Origin: Lactonifactor sp. BIOML-A5
GTDB lineage: Bacteria > Bacillota > Clostridia > Lachnospirales > Lachnospiraceae
Reading direction: 5' to 3'
Assembly: GCF_009677585.1 (NCBI RefSeq)
Contig: NZ_WKYV01000005.1
Location: forward strand, 124,001-188,000
DNA: 64,000 nt
Below the pieces are notes generated by a model. It saw only the letters and a list, made by a program, of their open reading frames with translations. It searched no databases and was not told the origin of the DNA. Every line of letters begins with the position of its first letter. The first letter of the stretch is position 1. Of this stretch, positions 52,803 to 62,748 are shown piece after piece. A program made the translations under genes and the position numbers.

Positions 52803-52928
52803 GGGTTCCATCCTCCTTATGAAATGGTTCTATTATAATCTTATGCGCCTGGCCAGGAGAATATGTCTTGACGCAGACAGAGAATCCCGATACTATATGG
52901 GGGAAAGAGTAAGGAGACGGATGATAAG

Positions 52929-54104
52929 ATGACAGAATATTTAGTGCGCAGATTTGTGAAAGATTATGAGGACATCGGACGTGAGGAGGTCAGGACCAGA
53001 TATGGAATCCTTTCCAGTATAGTGGGTATCCTCTGCAATGTACTTTTATTTGGGATAAAACTGCTGATTGGAATGCTGATGCACAGTATTGCGGTTATGG
53101 CGGACGCATTTAACAATCTGTCGGATGCGGCATCTTCAGTGATCAGCTTTGTGGGGGTGAAGATGGCCGGCAAACCCGCGGATAAGGAGCATCCCTTTGG
53201 CCATGGAAGAATGGAATATATTGCAGCTTTTATAGTTGCGTTCCTTGTAATACAGGTGGGATTTTCATTTTTCAAAAGCAGTGCTGGGAAGCTTATGCAC
53301 CCGGAGGCGATAACATTTCAGCTGGTTCCCTTTTTGATTCTGGTCCTTTCTGTGGGGGTGAAACTGTGGATGGGACTGTTTAACAGAAAGCTGGGAAAGC
53401 GGATTAATTCTAAGGTTATGCTTGCCACATCAGCAGATTCTATGGGGGATGCGGTGACTACATCAGCTACCCTTATCTCCATTCTTATCTGCAGATTTGC
53501 GGGAGTCAACATAGACGCAGCGGCGGGCCTTCTGGTATCCCTGATGGTTATGTGGGCCGGAATATCCATTGCGAAGGAAACACTGGAGCCGCTGATAGGG
53601 GAGGCAGCAGATCCGGAATTATATAAGAAGATATCCGAAATGGTAGAGGCTTATGATGGAATACTGGGAACGCACGATCTGATCGTACATAATTACGGAC
53701 CCAATAAAAGTATGGCCTCCATCCATGCAGAGGTTCCCAGGGATGCGGATATTGAGGAATCCCATGAGATTATTGACCGGATAGAGCGGGAAGTGGCCAG
53801 AGAACTGGGGATATTTTTAGTGATTCATATGGATCCTATCGAAGTCAGGGATGAAGAAGTGCTGAAATCAAAACAGGAGCTGGAAGAGGTCCTGCAGAGT
53901 ATTGACGAACGGCTGAACATGCATGATTTCAGGATGGTGAAGGGCAAGAGACAAATTAATCTTATCTTTGATCTTGTGGTTCCCTTTGATTACGACAAAA
54001 AGGGGCAGGAAGAATTATTAGATAAGGTTATTCGAATGATGCAGGAAAAAGACAGACGGTACCAGTTCGTGATCACGGTGGATCAGGGGTTTGTGGGTAC
54101 ATAA
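52929..54104 (+). CDS. Cation diffusion facilitator transporter
   Basis: 391 residues. Six membrane helices (about 30-210) carry the metal-site motifs MADAFNNLSDAASS and SADSMGDAVTTS plus HPFGHGRMEYIAAF in the loop. The C-terminal cytosolic domain (about 215-300) is followed by roughly 85 extra residues beyond the normal CDF length, with repeated His/Asp patterns similar to the first domain. It probably exports Zn, Mn or Fe(II) with proton exchange. The ribosome site AAGGAGA lies about 11 nt away. Confidence 0.92.
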   Translation: MTEYLVRRFVKDYEDIGREEVRTRYGILSSIVGILCNVLLFGIKLLIGMLMHSIAVMADAFNNLSDAASSVISFVGVKMAGKPADKEHPFGHGRMEYIAAFIVAFLVIQVGFSFFKSSAGKLMHPEAITFQLVPFLILVLSVGVKLWMGLFNRKLGKRINSKVMLATSADSMGDAVTTSATLISILICRFAGVNIDAAAGLLVSLMVMWAGISIAKETLEPLIGEAADPELYKKISEMVEAYDGILGTHDLIVHNYGPNKSMASIHAEVPRDADIEESHEIIDRIEREVARELGIFLVIHMDPIEVRDEEVLKSKQELEEVLQSIDERLNMHDFRMVKGKRQINLIFDLVVPFDYDKKGQEELLDKVIRMMQEKDRRYQFVITVDQGFVGT

Positions 54105-54135
54105 TAAAAAAAATAAAAAAAATTCAAAAAAGTAC

Positions 54136-54164
54136 TTGCATTTAAATACGTTATATTGTATAAT
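54136..54164 (+). promoter_or_regulatory. Promoter of tRNA-Gln
   Basis: TTGCAT (54136-54141), 17 bp, TATAAT (54159-54164), 18 bp before the tRNA. Confidence 0.75.
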
Positions 54165-54181
54165 TCATTTTGTCGCGAAAT

Positions 54182-54253
54182 TGGGCTATCGCCAAATGGT
54201 AAGGCAACGGACTCTGACTCCGTCATTTCAAGGTTCGAATCCTTGTAGCCCAG
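54182..54253 (+). tRNA. tRNA-Gln (anticodon CTG)
   Basis: A 72-nt cloverleaf: acceptor TGGGCTA with TAGCCCA, anticodon stem ACGGA with TCCGT closing loop CTCTGAC, and GGTTCGAAT in the T arm. Anticodon CTG reads CAG, Gln. CCA is not encoded. A terminator follows, so it forms its own transcription unit. Confidence 0.95.
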
Positions 54254-54260
54254 CTTATGA

Positions 54261-54292
54261 AAGTCCCAAGTCTTACTTGGGACTTTATTTTT
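54261..54292 (+). terminator. Terminator of tRNA-Gln
   Basis: AAGTCCCAAG pairs with CTTGGGACTT over a 5-nt loop, then TATTTTTT. Confidence 0.93.
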
Positions 54293-54375
54293 TGGTACAG
54301 AGAAATTTACCGAAAGGTTTGGATGTATTATGCCCCAGGGAGGCTGATGGGGCTAAGAAGAAAGGAAGGAGCAGC

Positions 54376-55104
54376 ATGTATTCATTTGACAGCAGGATTC
54401 GATACAGCGAGGTGGGAGAGGACAGAAGGATTACGTTAAACGCCATATTAAATTATTTTCAGGACTGCAGCACCTTCCATTCAGAAGATGTGGGATTAGG
54501 AATCGACTATCTGGCAGAACATAAGAAGGTATGGCTTTTGTCATCCTGGCAGATTGTCATCGACAGATATCCCTCACTGTGTGAAAAAGTAACGGTAAGC
54601 ACCTGGCCCTATGATTTCAGAAAATTTCTGGGGAGCAGGAACTTCACCCTCACAGACGGGGAAGGGCAGATGGCGGCCTACGCCAATTCCCTCTGGGCAT
54701 ACATGGATCTGGAGACAAATTCACCGGCTCTGGTAGCCCCAGAGCAGATCGAAGGCTATCAATTGGAGGAAAAGCTGGATATGAACTATGCCCCCAGGAA
54801 AATCAAGCTTCCTTTGGACAGTCGGATACAGGAGGCATTTCCGGTACGGGCCCATCATCTGGATACGAATCACCATGTGAACAACGGCCAGTATGTACAG
54901 ATGGCAATGGAGTGGGTGCCTGAGGACTTCACCATCCGTCAGATGCGGGCAGAATATAAAAAGCAGGCAGTGCTGGGAGATATGATAAGTCCCAGGGTAC
55001 ATGCTATAGATGGAGTGTATACCGTAGCCCTGTGCGATGAGCAGGGAGAAGTATATGTGATAGTTGAGTTTCAGGGGACCCAAAAGGGGACGTGTTCTTT
55101 CTAG
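54376..55104 (+). CDS. Acyl-ACP thioesterase
   Basis: 242 residues from ATG 54376 with AAGGAAGGA upstream; the same frame runs open through the tRNA, which is why a longer start is rejected. Two hot-dog folds: the first begins FDSRIRYSEVGEDRRITLNAILNYFQDCSTFHSE, the second has HHLDTNHHVNNGQYVQMAMEW. These match the FatA/FatB-like bacterial family that releases fatty acids from ACP. The stop codon lies inside a long palindrome. Confidence 0.9.
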   Translation: MYSFDSRIRYSEVGEDRRITLNAILNYFQDCSTFHSEDVGLGIDYLAEHKKVWLLSSWQIVIDRYPSLCEKVTVSTWPYDFRKFLGSRNFTLTDGEGQMAAYANSLWAYMDLETNSPALVAPEQIEGYQLEEKLDMNYAPRKIKLPLDSRIQEAFPVRAHHLDTNHHVNNGQYVQMAMEWVPEDFTIRQMRAEYKKQAVLGDMISPRVHAIDGVYTVALCDEQGEVYVIVEFQGTQKGTCSF

Positions 55105-55144
55105 AAAGAACACGTCCCAAAATCGGACTGACCTGTCCCTTTTG
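55081..55144 (+). repeat. REP/MITE-like palindrome overlapping the thioesterase stop
   Basis: A perfect 32-bp palindrome (55087-55118), GGGACGTGTTCTTT, CTAG, AAAGAACACGTCCC, is enclosed by outer repeats CAAAAGGG (55081-55088) and CCCTTTTG (55137-55144). The last residues of the thioesterase (KGTCSF) and its stop are encoded inside it. It has no T-run and looks like a small mobile or REP-type unit. Confidence 0.6.
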
Positions 55145-55175
55145 ATATTTGTTTGGAGAAAGCGAAGGAGTAAAA

Positions 55176-56015
55176 ATGATTCAGTTAGGTAAAAAACAGG
55201 AATTGACAGTTGTTAAAATCGTTGACTTTGGGGTATATCTTGGAGAAAAGACTGGCGCCGGGGAGAAGGAAAGGGTATTGCTTCCCAAAAAGCAGGTACC
55301 CGAGGGAACCGGGGAAGGGGATGTTCTTACGGTCTTTATCTATAAGGACTCTTCGGACCGGCTGATTGCCACCATACGGGAGCCGGTGGCGGAGCTTGGC
55401 CAGCTGGCGGTGCTGAAGGTGGCTGCTGTTGGCAAGATCGGCGCTTTTCTGGACTGGGGGCTGGAGAAGGATCTGTTTCTTCCTTTTAAGGAGCAGACGA
55501 AACGTGTGCACGAGGGCCAGGAGTGCCTGGTGGCCCTGTACGCGGATAAGAGCGACCGCCTCTGTGCTACTATGAAGGTTTATCATTACCTGAAAAAGAA
55601 TTCCCCCTATATTATCGGGGATGAGGTGACGGGAAGGGTCTATGAAATCAGTGATAATTTCGGAGTGTTTGTGGCTGTGGACAATCAATATTCTGGTCTG
55701 ATTCCCAAGAGGGAAGCACAGGGAGAATATAAGGTTGGAGATGTTCTCTCCTGCCGTGTGACCAATGTGAAGGAAGATGGGAAGCTGGATCTCAGCACAA
55801 AACAGAAGGCATATATCCAGATTGACGAGGATGCGGTAAATGTTCTTCAGGTGATTGAAGAATTCGCCGGGGTACTGCCTTTTGATGACAAGGCGGCACC
55901 GGAGGTGATCCAGAGAGAATTCGGCCTGAGCAAAAATGCGTTTAAGCGGGCAGTTGGCCATCTGCTGAAGGAAAAAAAGGTAAAGATCGAGGGCGGCAGG
56001 ATCTATAAACTGTAA
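55176..56015 (+). CDS. S1-domain RNA-binding protein, CvfB family
   Basis: 279 residues from ATG 55176, with GAAGGAG 5 nt upstream. Three S1-like beta-barrel units (about 1-60, 65-130, 135-205; for example KIGAFLDWGLEKDLFLPFKEQ) precede a C-terminal winged helix (EFGLSKNAFKRAVGHLLKEKKVKIE), the layout of CvfB/YitL proteins. Probably a cytosolic RNA-binding regulator. Confidence 0.9.
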   Translation: MIQLGKKQELTVVKIVDFGVYLGEKTGAGEKERVLLPKKQVPEGTGEGDVLTVFIYKDSSDRLIATIREPVAELGQLAVLKVAAVGKIGAFLDWGLEKDLFLPFKEQTKRVHEGQECLVALYADKSDRLCATMKVYHYLKKNSPYIIGDEVTGRVYEISDNFGVFVAVDNQYSGLIPKREAQGEYKVGDVLSCRVTNVKEDGKLDLSTKQKAYIQIDEDAVNVLQVIEEFAGVLPFDDKAAPEVIQREFGLSKNAFKRAVGHLLKEKKVKIEGGRIYKL

Positions 56016-56192
56016 GATCAATCTTCACGCGAGGGACAAGTTATGATATAATGAGCGTTAGCGAGCCATGGGGAGTTTTGCTCACTTTTGGCGAGCGGTG
56101 AATGGCGATCATGGATTTTTGCTTCCTGATCGGACAGCCCATCATAGGTAAGTAACTGAAATAACAGTTGAATTTTTAAAGGAGGAAATTAC

Positions 56193-56780
56193 GTGGACTC
56201 GATTGACTATTATGACCGATACGCGATACCTTATTTTGAGAAAACAGTAGACTTAAGTATGGAAGAGATGCTGAAGCCCTTTATAGAACTGCTCCCTGAG
56301 AATGCGGAGGTACTGGACCTGGGCTGCGGTTCCGGACGTGACACCCTTTATATGGAAGAAGAAGGAATCTCAGTAACTCCAATGGACGCTTCTGCAGAGA
56401 TGTGCAAACTGGCCAGTATCCATACAGGAAAGGAAGTACTGAATTTAAGGCTTGAGGACATGGACTTTGATGACGTCTTTGACGGTGTCTGGGCCTGTGC
56501 CGTTATCGGACATTTTACGCCGAAGGAAGTGAAGAAGGCTATGAAAAAGGTGATACGTTCCCTGAAAGAGGGAGGAATCATGTATTTTTCGGTGCGGAAA
56601 GGAGACAGGGACGGGCAGTATAACGGGAGATATTTCTGTGATTACTCTAAGAGAACCCTGGAGGATTTGGTTGAGAGCCTGCGTAATGTGGAATTAATGG
56701 ATATCTGGATTACAGAGGATATCCGCAAAGAGAGCGAAGGCAATGAATGGTTCAATGTATTGCTTCGCAAAACGGAGTAA
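56193..56780 (+). CDS. Class I SAM-dependent methyltransferase
   Basis: 195 residues from GTG 56193 with AAAGGAGGA upstream. The SAM-binding motif is EVLDLGCGSGRDTLYM; acidic PMDASAEM and the post-motif LEDMDFDDVFDGVWACAVIGHF follow. The substrate cannot be predicted. It lies 3 bp before dnaE, so the two are probably co-transcribed. The 177-bp gap before it holds a TATAAT element near 56044 but no recognised riboswitch. Confidence 0.88.
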   Translation: MDSIDYYDRYAIPYFEKTVDLSMEEMLKPFIELLPENAEVLDLGCGSGRDTLYMEEEGISVTPMDASAEMCKLASIHTGKEVLNLRLEDMDFDDVFDGVWACAVIGHFTPKEVKKAMKKVIRSLKEGGIMYFSVRKGDRDGQYNGRYFCDYSKRTLEDLVESLRNVELMDIWITEDIRKESEGNEWFNVLLRKTE

Positions 56781-56783
56781 GCT

Positions 56784-59700
56784 ATGACACAATTTACCCA
56801 TTTACATGTGCATACAGAGTACAGCCTGCTGGATGGTTCTAATAAAATAAAAGAATATGTATCCAGAGTAAAAGAACTGGGGATGGACAGTGCAGCCATA
56901 ACAGACCATGGGGTCATGTTTGGGTGCATTGATTTTTATAGGGAAGCCAAAGCCCAGGGAATCAAACCCATTATGGGCTGCGAGGTTTATGTGGCCCCGA
57001 ATTCCAGATTTGACAAAGAACTCACCGGGGGCGAGGACCGCTATTACCATCTGGTACTGCTGGCAGAGAATGATCAGGGCTATCACAACCTGATGAAAAT
57101 AGTATCCAAGGGATTTGTAGAAGGCTTCTATTACAAACCCAGGGTGGATATGGAAGTGTTGGAAGAATTCCATGAAGGAATTATTGCATCATCCGCCTGC
57201 CTTGCAGGAGAAGTTGCAAGAAATATTACAAAGATATTTTACGAAGAGGCGAAGCAAGCCGCATTAAAATATGAAAACGTATTTGGAAAGGGGAATTTTT
57301 TCCTGGAGCTTCAGGATCACGGGATCCCGGAGCAGCAGTACGTGAATCAGCAGCTTATGCGTATGAGTCAGGAGCTGGGAATTCCCCTGATCGCAACTAA
57401 CGACGTGCATTATACTTATGACACAGATGCTGAATCCCATGACATTCTTCTCTGTGTCCAGACCGGAAAAAAACTTCAGGATGAGGATAGAATGCGCTAC
57501 GAGGGGGGGCAGTATTATGTAAAGTCACCCCAGGAGATGGAAGCGCTGTTTCCTTATGCTCTGGAGGCTCTGGAAAATACCCATAAAATAGCCGAGCGAT
57601 GCAACGTCGAGATAGAATTCGGCGTCACCAAGCTGCCAAGATTTGACGTTCCACAGGGATATACGGCCTGGGAGTACCTGAACAAACTGTGCTTTGACGG
57701 CCTGCGGGATAAGTATTCCCCAAAACGGGCTGAGGAGCTTTCTCAGCGCCTGGATTATGAGCTGGGTGTTATCTCCAACATGGGATACGTGGATTACTTT
57801 CTTATTGTATGGGATTTCATCCGTTATGCCAGGGAAAAGGATATTATTGTAGGGCCCGGAAGAGGCTCTGCCGCAGGCAGCCTGGTAGCGTATACGCTTG
57901 GGATTACACAGCTGGATCCCATCCGCTATGATCTTCTGTTTGAGCGTTTCCTGAATCCGGAACGTGTATCCATGCCGGATATTGATGTGGATTTTTGCTT
58001 TGAACGACGCCAGGAGGTCATTGATTATGTGGTGGAAAAGTACGGGAAGGACCGGGTGGTCCAGATTGTAACTTTCGGTACTATGGCGGCCAGAGGTGTG
58101 ATCCGGGATGTTGGGCGTGTCATGGATCTGCCGTATGCCCAGTGTGACACCATCGCCAAGATGATTCCCAATGAATTGAATATTACCATAGATAAAGCGC
58201 TGAAGATGAATCGTGAGCTCCGGGAGATGTACGAGGAAGATGATACGGTTCAGAAGCTTATTGATATGTCCCGGCGTCTGGAGGGGCTGCCCCGCCACAC
58301 GTCTATGCATGCGGCAGGCGTGGTGATCAGCCAGAAACCGGTGGACGAGTATGTACCCCTCTCCAGAGCCTCTGACGGTTCCATTACCACACAGTTCACC
58401 ATGACGACGCTGGAGGAGCTGGGGCTCCTGAAAATGGACTTTTTAGGCTTGCGGACTCTGACGGTTATCCAGAATGCCCAGAAGCTTGTGGAAAAAAGTC
58501 TTGGGCATCCGCTGGAACTAGATGCCATTGATTATAATGATCCACAGGTGCTGACCCTTGTGGGAAGCGGTAAAACTGAGGGCATTTTTCAGCTGGAGAG
58601 CGCGGGGATGAAGAACTTTATGAAGGAACTGCGTCCCCAGAGCCTGGAGGATATTATTGCGGGAATTTCCCTTTACCGTCCCGGCCCCATGGATTTTATT
58701 CCCCAGTATATCCGGGGAAAAAACCACCCGGAGACAATTACCTATGACTGCCCCCAGCTTGAGCCTATTCTAAAGGCAACCTACGGGTGTATCGTCTACC
58801 AGGAGCAGGTAATGCAGATTGTACAGGCTCTGGCAGGCTACACCCTGGGAAGAAGCGATCTTCTTCGAAGGGCCATGTCCAAGAAGAAGGCGTCTGTCAT
58901 GGAAAAAGAACGCCAGAGCTTTGTATACGGAAATGAAGAGGAAGGGGTGCCCGGATGCATCAACCGGGGAATCAGTGAAAAGACAGCTAATAAAATTTAC
59001 GATGAGATGATTGACTTTGCCAAATACGCATTTAATAAGTCCCATGCGGCTGCGTATGCGGTGGTATCGTACCAGACCGCCTATCTGAAATGCTATTTCC
59101 CTGTAGAATATATGGCTGCTTTAATGACATCCGTAATCGAAATGCCAACCAAGGTTTCCGAGTACATTCTGACCTGCCGCCAGATGGGAATCCAGATTCT
59201 GCCCCCTGATATCAATACAGGAGAAAGTGCCTTTTCCGTTGAGGGACACGATATACGCTATGGGCTGTCTGCCATTAAAAGCATCGGCCGTCCGGTGATC
59301 CAGGCTATTGTGGAGGAGAGAGCAGAACACGGGCCCTTTAAGACTCTGAAAGATTTCATAGAACGCCTGTCGGGCAAGGAAGTGAACAAAAGGACCCTTG
59401 AGAACTTTATCAAGGCAGGAGCCTTTGACAGCCTGCCTGGAAACCGCCGCCAGCAGATGATGGTCTATGCCCAGATTCTGGATGGAGTCAACCAGGAAAA
59501 AAAGACTGTTATGGCAGGGCAGATGAGCCTCTTTGATCTGGTTTCTGAGGAAGAAAAGCTGGAGTATGAAGTGAGAATGCCGGATGTGAAGGAATATGAG
59601 AAGGAAACATTGCTGGCATTTGAAAAAGAGGTTCTGGGCGTGTATATCAGCGGCCATCCCTTGGAAGAATATGAACAGATATGGAGAAAAAATATAACGG

Positions 59701-60272
59701 CAGTTACCTCAGACTTTATGCCTGACGAGGAGACTGGTATGCCCAAGGTTTACGACGGAGCAAAAGCGGTCCTGGGCGGAATGATTACCGGCAAAACGAT
59801 AAAATACACAAAAAACAATAAGACAATGGCCTTCCTTACCCTGGAAGATCTGCTGGGGACTGTGGAGGTTGTGGTATTCCCCCGGGATTATGAAAACAAC
59901 GCCATGCTGATGGAAGTAGACTCAAAAGTATTTATCCAGGGGAGAATCTCGGTGGAGGATGATAAACCCAGCAAACTTATCTGTGAAAAAATCCTTTCCT
60001 TTGAGGCGGTACCCAGGGAACTCTGGGTGCAGTTTGAAGATCTGGAGGAATTTAGAAATGCCCGGGAGGAACTCTATGGGGAAATCAGCAGCTGTCCCGG
60101 GAAAAGCCAGGTGATGATCTATCTTCGTTCTGAAAAAGCAAAAAAAATGCTTCCCTCCTCTATGAACGTGGATCTTGAAACCGGCATTTTCGTCAAATTG
60201 CGGGAAAAATACGGTGAAGGCAACGTTAAACTTGTAGAAAAGAGTATTGAAAAACTCATGAAAATGCATTAG
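56784..60272 (+). CDS. dnaE: DNA polymerase III alpha subunit (DnaE type)
   Basis: 1162 residues. The N-terminal PHP domain begins FTHLHVHTEYSLLDG. The polymerase core has GPGRGSAAGSLVAYTLGIT and the catalytic Asp pair in MPDIDVDFCFERR. The tandem HhH region and C-terminal OB domain (GGMITGKTIKYTKNNKTMAFLTLEDLLG) follow. In Firmicutes DnaE works beside PolC in chromosome replication. The dnaE-pfkA order is shared with Bacillus and many Clostridia. Confidence 0.97.
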   Translation: MTQFTHLHVHTEYSLLDGSNKIKEYVSRVKELGMDSAAITDHGVMFGCIDFYREAKAQGIKPIMGCEVYVAPNSRFDKELTGGEDRYYHLVLLAENDQGYHNLMKIVSKGFVEGFYYKPRVDMEVLEEFHEGIIASSACLAGEVARNITKIFYEEAKQAALKYENVFGKGNFFLELQDHGIPEQQYVNQQLMRMSQELGIPLIATNDVHYTYDTDAESHDILLCVQTGKKLQDEDRMRYEGGQYYVKSPQEMEALFPYALEALENTHKIAERCNVEIEFGVTKLPRFDVPQGYTAWEYLNKLCFDGLRDKYSPKRAEELSQRLDYELGVISNMGYVDYFLIVWDFIRYAREKDIIVGPGRGSAAGSLVAYTLGITQLDPIRYDLLFERFLNPERVSMPDIDVDFCFERRQEVIDYVVEKYGKDRVVQIVTFGTMAARGVIRDVGRVMDLPYAQCDTIAKMIPNELNITIDKALKMNRELREMYEEDDTVQKLIDMSRRLEGLPRHTSMHAAGVVISQKPVDEYVPLSRASDGSITTQFTMTTLEELGLLKMDFLGLRTLTVIQNAQKLVEKSLGHPLELDAIDYNDPQVLTLVGSGKTEGIFQLESAGMKNFMKELRPQSLEDIIAGISLYRPGPMDFIPQYIRGKNHPETITYDCPQLEPILKATYGCIVYQEQVMQIVQALAGYTLGRSDLLRRAMSKKKASVMEKERQSFVYGNEEEGVPGCINRGISEKTANKIYDEMIDFAKYAFNKSHAAAYAVVSYQTAYLKCYFPVEYMAALMTSVIEMPTKVSEYILTCRQMGIQILPPDINTGESAFSVEGHDIRYGLSAIKSIGRPVIQAIVEERAEHGPFKTLKDFIERLSGKEVNKRTLENFIKAGAFDSLPGNRRQQMMVYAQILDGVNQEKKTVMAGQMSLFDLVSEEEKLEYEVRMPDVKEYEKETLLAFEKEVLGVYISGHPLEEYEQIWRKNITAVTSDFMPDEETGMPKVYDGAKAVLGGMITGKTIKYTKNNKTMAFLTLEDLLGTVEVVVFPRDYENNAMLMEVDSKVFIQGRISVEDDKPSKLICEKILSFEAVPRELWVQFEDLEEFRNAREELYGEISSCPGKSQVMIYLRSEKAKKMLPSSMNVDLETGIFVKLREKYGEGNVKLVEKSIEKLMKMH

Positions 60273-60332
60273 AATAGGAACGAATAGTGGAAGATTGTTA
60301 AAAAATGTGCAGACAATTAATGGAGGGATAAG

Positions 60333-61334
60333 ATGACTGCTAAGAAAGAGATAAAAACTATCGGTGTTTTAACCAGCGGCGGAGATGCCCCGGGTATGAA
60401 CGCAGCGATTCGTGCGGTTGTAAGGCGGGGATTGTCCAAAGGCTGTAAGATGAAGGGCATTTTAAAAGGATACAATGGTTTGCTGAATGAAGAAATTATT
60501 GATATGACGGCAGTTGACGTTTCAGATACCATTGAGCGGGGAGGCACCATTCTCTATACGGCCCGCTGTGCGGAGTTCCGTACGGAAGAGGGACAGAAAA
60601 GAGGAGCTGAGATCTGCAGGAAGCACGGGATTGATGCACTGGTAGTCATCGGCGGTGACGGATCCTTTGCCGGCGCCCAGAAGCTGGCCAATCTGGGAAT
60701 CAATACCGTAGGTGTTCCGGGCACCATTGACCTGGATATTGCCTGCACAGAATATACAATTGGGTTTGACACTGCGGTAAATACAGCCATGGAGGCGATT
60801 GATAAGGTACGGGATACCTCAACCTCTCACGAACGCTGCAGTATTATAGAAGTTATGGGAAGAAATGCGGGATATCTGGCCCTGTGGTGCGGAATCGCCA
60901 ACGGTGCTGAGGATATTCTTCTTCCTGAAAAATATGATTACGATGAACAGAAGGTAATCAATAATATCATTGAGAACCGCAAGAGAGGCAAGAAGCATCA
61001 TATCATCATTAACGCGGAGGGTATCGGACATTCTGAGGCTATGGCAAAGCGAATTGAGGCTGCCACAGGAATTGAAACCAGAGCAACCATTCTGGGCCAT
61101 ATGCAGCGTGGCGGCAGCCCTACCTGTAAGGACCGTGTATATGCGTCCATAATGGGTGCAAAGGCTGTGGATGTCCTTCTGGAAGGAAAGACGCAGCGGG
61201 TAATCGGCTATAAGAATGGGGAATATGTTGATTTTGATATTAACGAGGCGCTGGCTATGACTAAGTCGATTCCTGAATATACCTATGAGATAGGTCATGC
61301 CCTATCCCACAATTACAGCAAAAATGTAAAATAA
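60333..61334 (+). CDS. pfkA: 6-phosphofructokinase
   Basis: 333 residues. The ATP-binding GGDAPGMN, GGDGSFAGA (Gly instead of the Asp of pyrophosphate enzymes, so ATP-dependent) and catalytic TIDLD (E. coli has TIDND) are visible, then MEVMGRNAGYLAL-type IEVMGRNAGYLA and ILGHMQRGGSPT. It phosphorylates fructose 6-phosphate. It follows dnaE in the same direction after 60 bp. Confidence 0.97.
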   Translation: MTAKKEIKTIGVLTSGGDAPGMNAAIRAVVRRGLSKGCKMKGILKGYNGLLNEEIIDMTAVDVSDTIERGGTILYTARCAEFRTEEGQKRGAEICRKHGIDALVVIGGDGSFAGAQKLANLGINTVGVPGTIDLDIACTEYTIGFDTAVNTAMEAIDKVRDTSTSHERCSIIEVMGRNAGYLALWCGIANGAEDILLPEKYDYDEQKVINNIIENRKRGKKHHIIINAEGIGHSEAMAKRIEAATGIETRATILGHMQRGGSPTCKDRVYASIMGAKAVDVLLEGKTQRVIGYKNGEYVDFDINEALAMTKSIPEYTYEIGHALSHNYSKNVK

Positions 61335-61353
61335 CAGTTAAGAGACATTGCTC

Positions 61354-62736
61354 ATGAATTCTTTAAAAAATCTCGGTACAAAATTAAAAACAGCACAAAT
61401 AATTGCCCTCGGTTTTGCGGGGGTAATTTTTGTAGGCACAATTCTTTTATATCTGCCGATATCTTCGGCTCCTGGAGTGCATACCACCTTTATTGACGCA
61501 TTATTTACTGCTACCACTTCTGTGTGTGTTACCGGGCTGACTACGGTATCTACAGCAGGCAATTGGTCTGTGTTCGGAAAGGCTGTGATCCTGATATTAA
61601 TCCAGCTGGGCGGTTTTGGTATTATCACCATGAGTACTATTGTGTTAATGGTTGTGGGAAAGCGGATCACGCTGAATGACAGGAACAGGATACGGGAATC
61701 CTTTAATCTGGACTCTATGAGCGGCCTTGCCAGGCTGATCCGGAAGATTGTGGCTGGAACGCTTATTGTGGAGGGAATGGGAGTGGTTTTATACTGCTTT
61801 GCATTTATCCCCAGGTTCGGCGCGGGAAAGGGATTCTGTGTGTCTGTTTTTAATGCAGTATCCTCGTTCTGCAATGCAGGAATGGACATTATGGGAGATA
61901 CCAGCCTGGCGGCGTATGCAACCAGCCCTCTGGTCAACTTCACCACCATCGGTCTGATTGTGATTGGCGGCCTTGGCTATATGGTTTGGTGGGATCTTGT
62001 GGGGACAGGCAGAAGAATCGTTAAAAAAGAGATAGAATGGAAGAAAACCTGGAGGTATCTGAACCTGAACTCAAAACTTGTGCTGAGCAGTACGGCGATT
62101 CTTATTGCAGGGGGGACTGTGCTAATCTTTTTGTTCGAGAATCATAATCCCGGCACCATGGGAGATTTTACCCCGGGACAGACCTGGATGGCATCTCTGT
62201 TTCAGTCGGTTACCTGCAGGACTGCCGGATTTTTTACGATTGCACAGGATAAACTGAGAGAGGCATCGGTGATGGTGTGTATGCTCCTGATGTTCATCGG
62301 GGGTTCCCCTATGGGGACCGCCGGCGGAGTGAAAACGACAACTGTCTGGGTACTGGTCCTGACAGCGGTAACTTTTCTGCGGGGAAAGAAGGAGACAGAG
62401 GTATTCCGGAGGAAGGTGTCCGATACCTACATCCGTACAGCGCTGATTGTGGTGCTGGTAAGCTTCAGTGTCCTTTTTATATCCGTTGTGGGGATTACCC
62501 TGGTGTCTGATGCTCCCTTTCTCGATATTTTATATGAAATGACTTCTGCTGTGGGGACCGTCGGTCTGAGCAGGGGACTGACACCTAATCTTACCGCAGC
62601 GGGAAAGTTGATTGTAATTCTTACCATGTATATCGGCAGGATCGGACCGGTAACACTGGCTACGGCGGTAACGATACAGGCCCGCAGGCAGACCTCGAAT
62701 ATACACCTGCCGGAAGAAAAGATATTGATCGGATAG
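61354..62736 (+). CDS. Trk/Ktr-type potassium uptake membrane subunit
   Basis: 460 residues from ATG 61354; the ribosome site (AAGAGA) is weak. Four pore-loop segments each with a selectivity Gly are seen: TSVCVTGLTT, SSFCNAGMD, VTCRTAGFF and TSAVGTVGLS, typical of KtrB-like TrkH proteins. It conducts K+ (KtrB also uses Na+). The regulator subunit gene follows 12 bp downstream. Confidence 0.93.
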   Translation: MNSLKNLGTKLKTAQIIALGFAGVIFVGTILLYLPISSAPGVHTTFIDALFTATTSVCVTGLTTVSTAGNWSVFGKAVILILIQLGGFGIITMSTIVLMVVGKRITLNDRNRIRESFNLDSMSGLARLIRKIVAGTLIVEGMGVVLYCFAFIPRFGAGKGFCVSVFNAVSSFCNAGMDIMGDTSLAAYATSPLVNFTTIGLIVIGGLGYMVWWDLVGTGRRIVKKEIEWKKTWRYLNLNSKLVLSSTAILIAGGTVLIFLFENHNPGTMGDFTPGQTWMASLFQSVTCRTAGFFTIAQDKLREASVMVCMLLMFIGGSPMGTAGGVKTTTVWVLVLTAVTFLRGKKETEVFRRKVSDTYIRTALIVVLVSFSVLFISVVGITLVSDAPFLDILYEMTSAVGTVGLSRGLTPNLTAAGKLIVILTMYIGRIGPVTLATAVTIQARRQTSNIHLPEEKILIG

Positions 62737-62748
62737 GAGGAACGTGAT

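Noticed and set aside
54091..54375. Long upstream extension of the thioesterase frame
   Set aside because: It would run through tRNA-Gln and its terminator; the ATG at 54376 has a good ribosome site.
56016..56192. Possible riboswitch ahead of the methyltransferase/dnaE genes
   Set aside because: Some GAGCG/GGCGAGCGG repetition is present, but no known aptamer core or terminator could be recognised.
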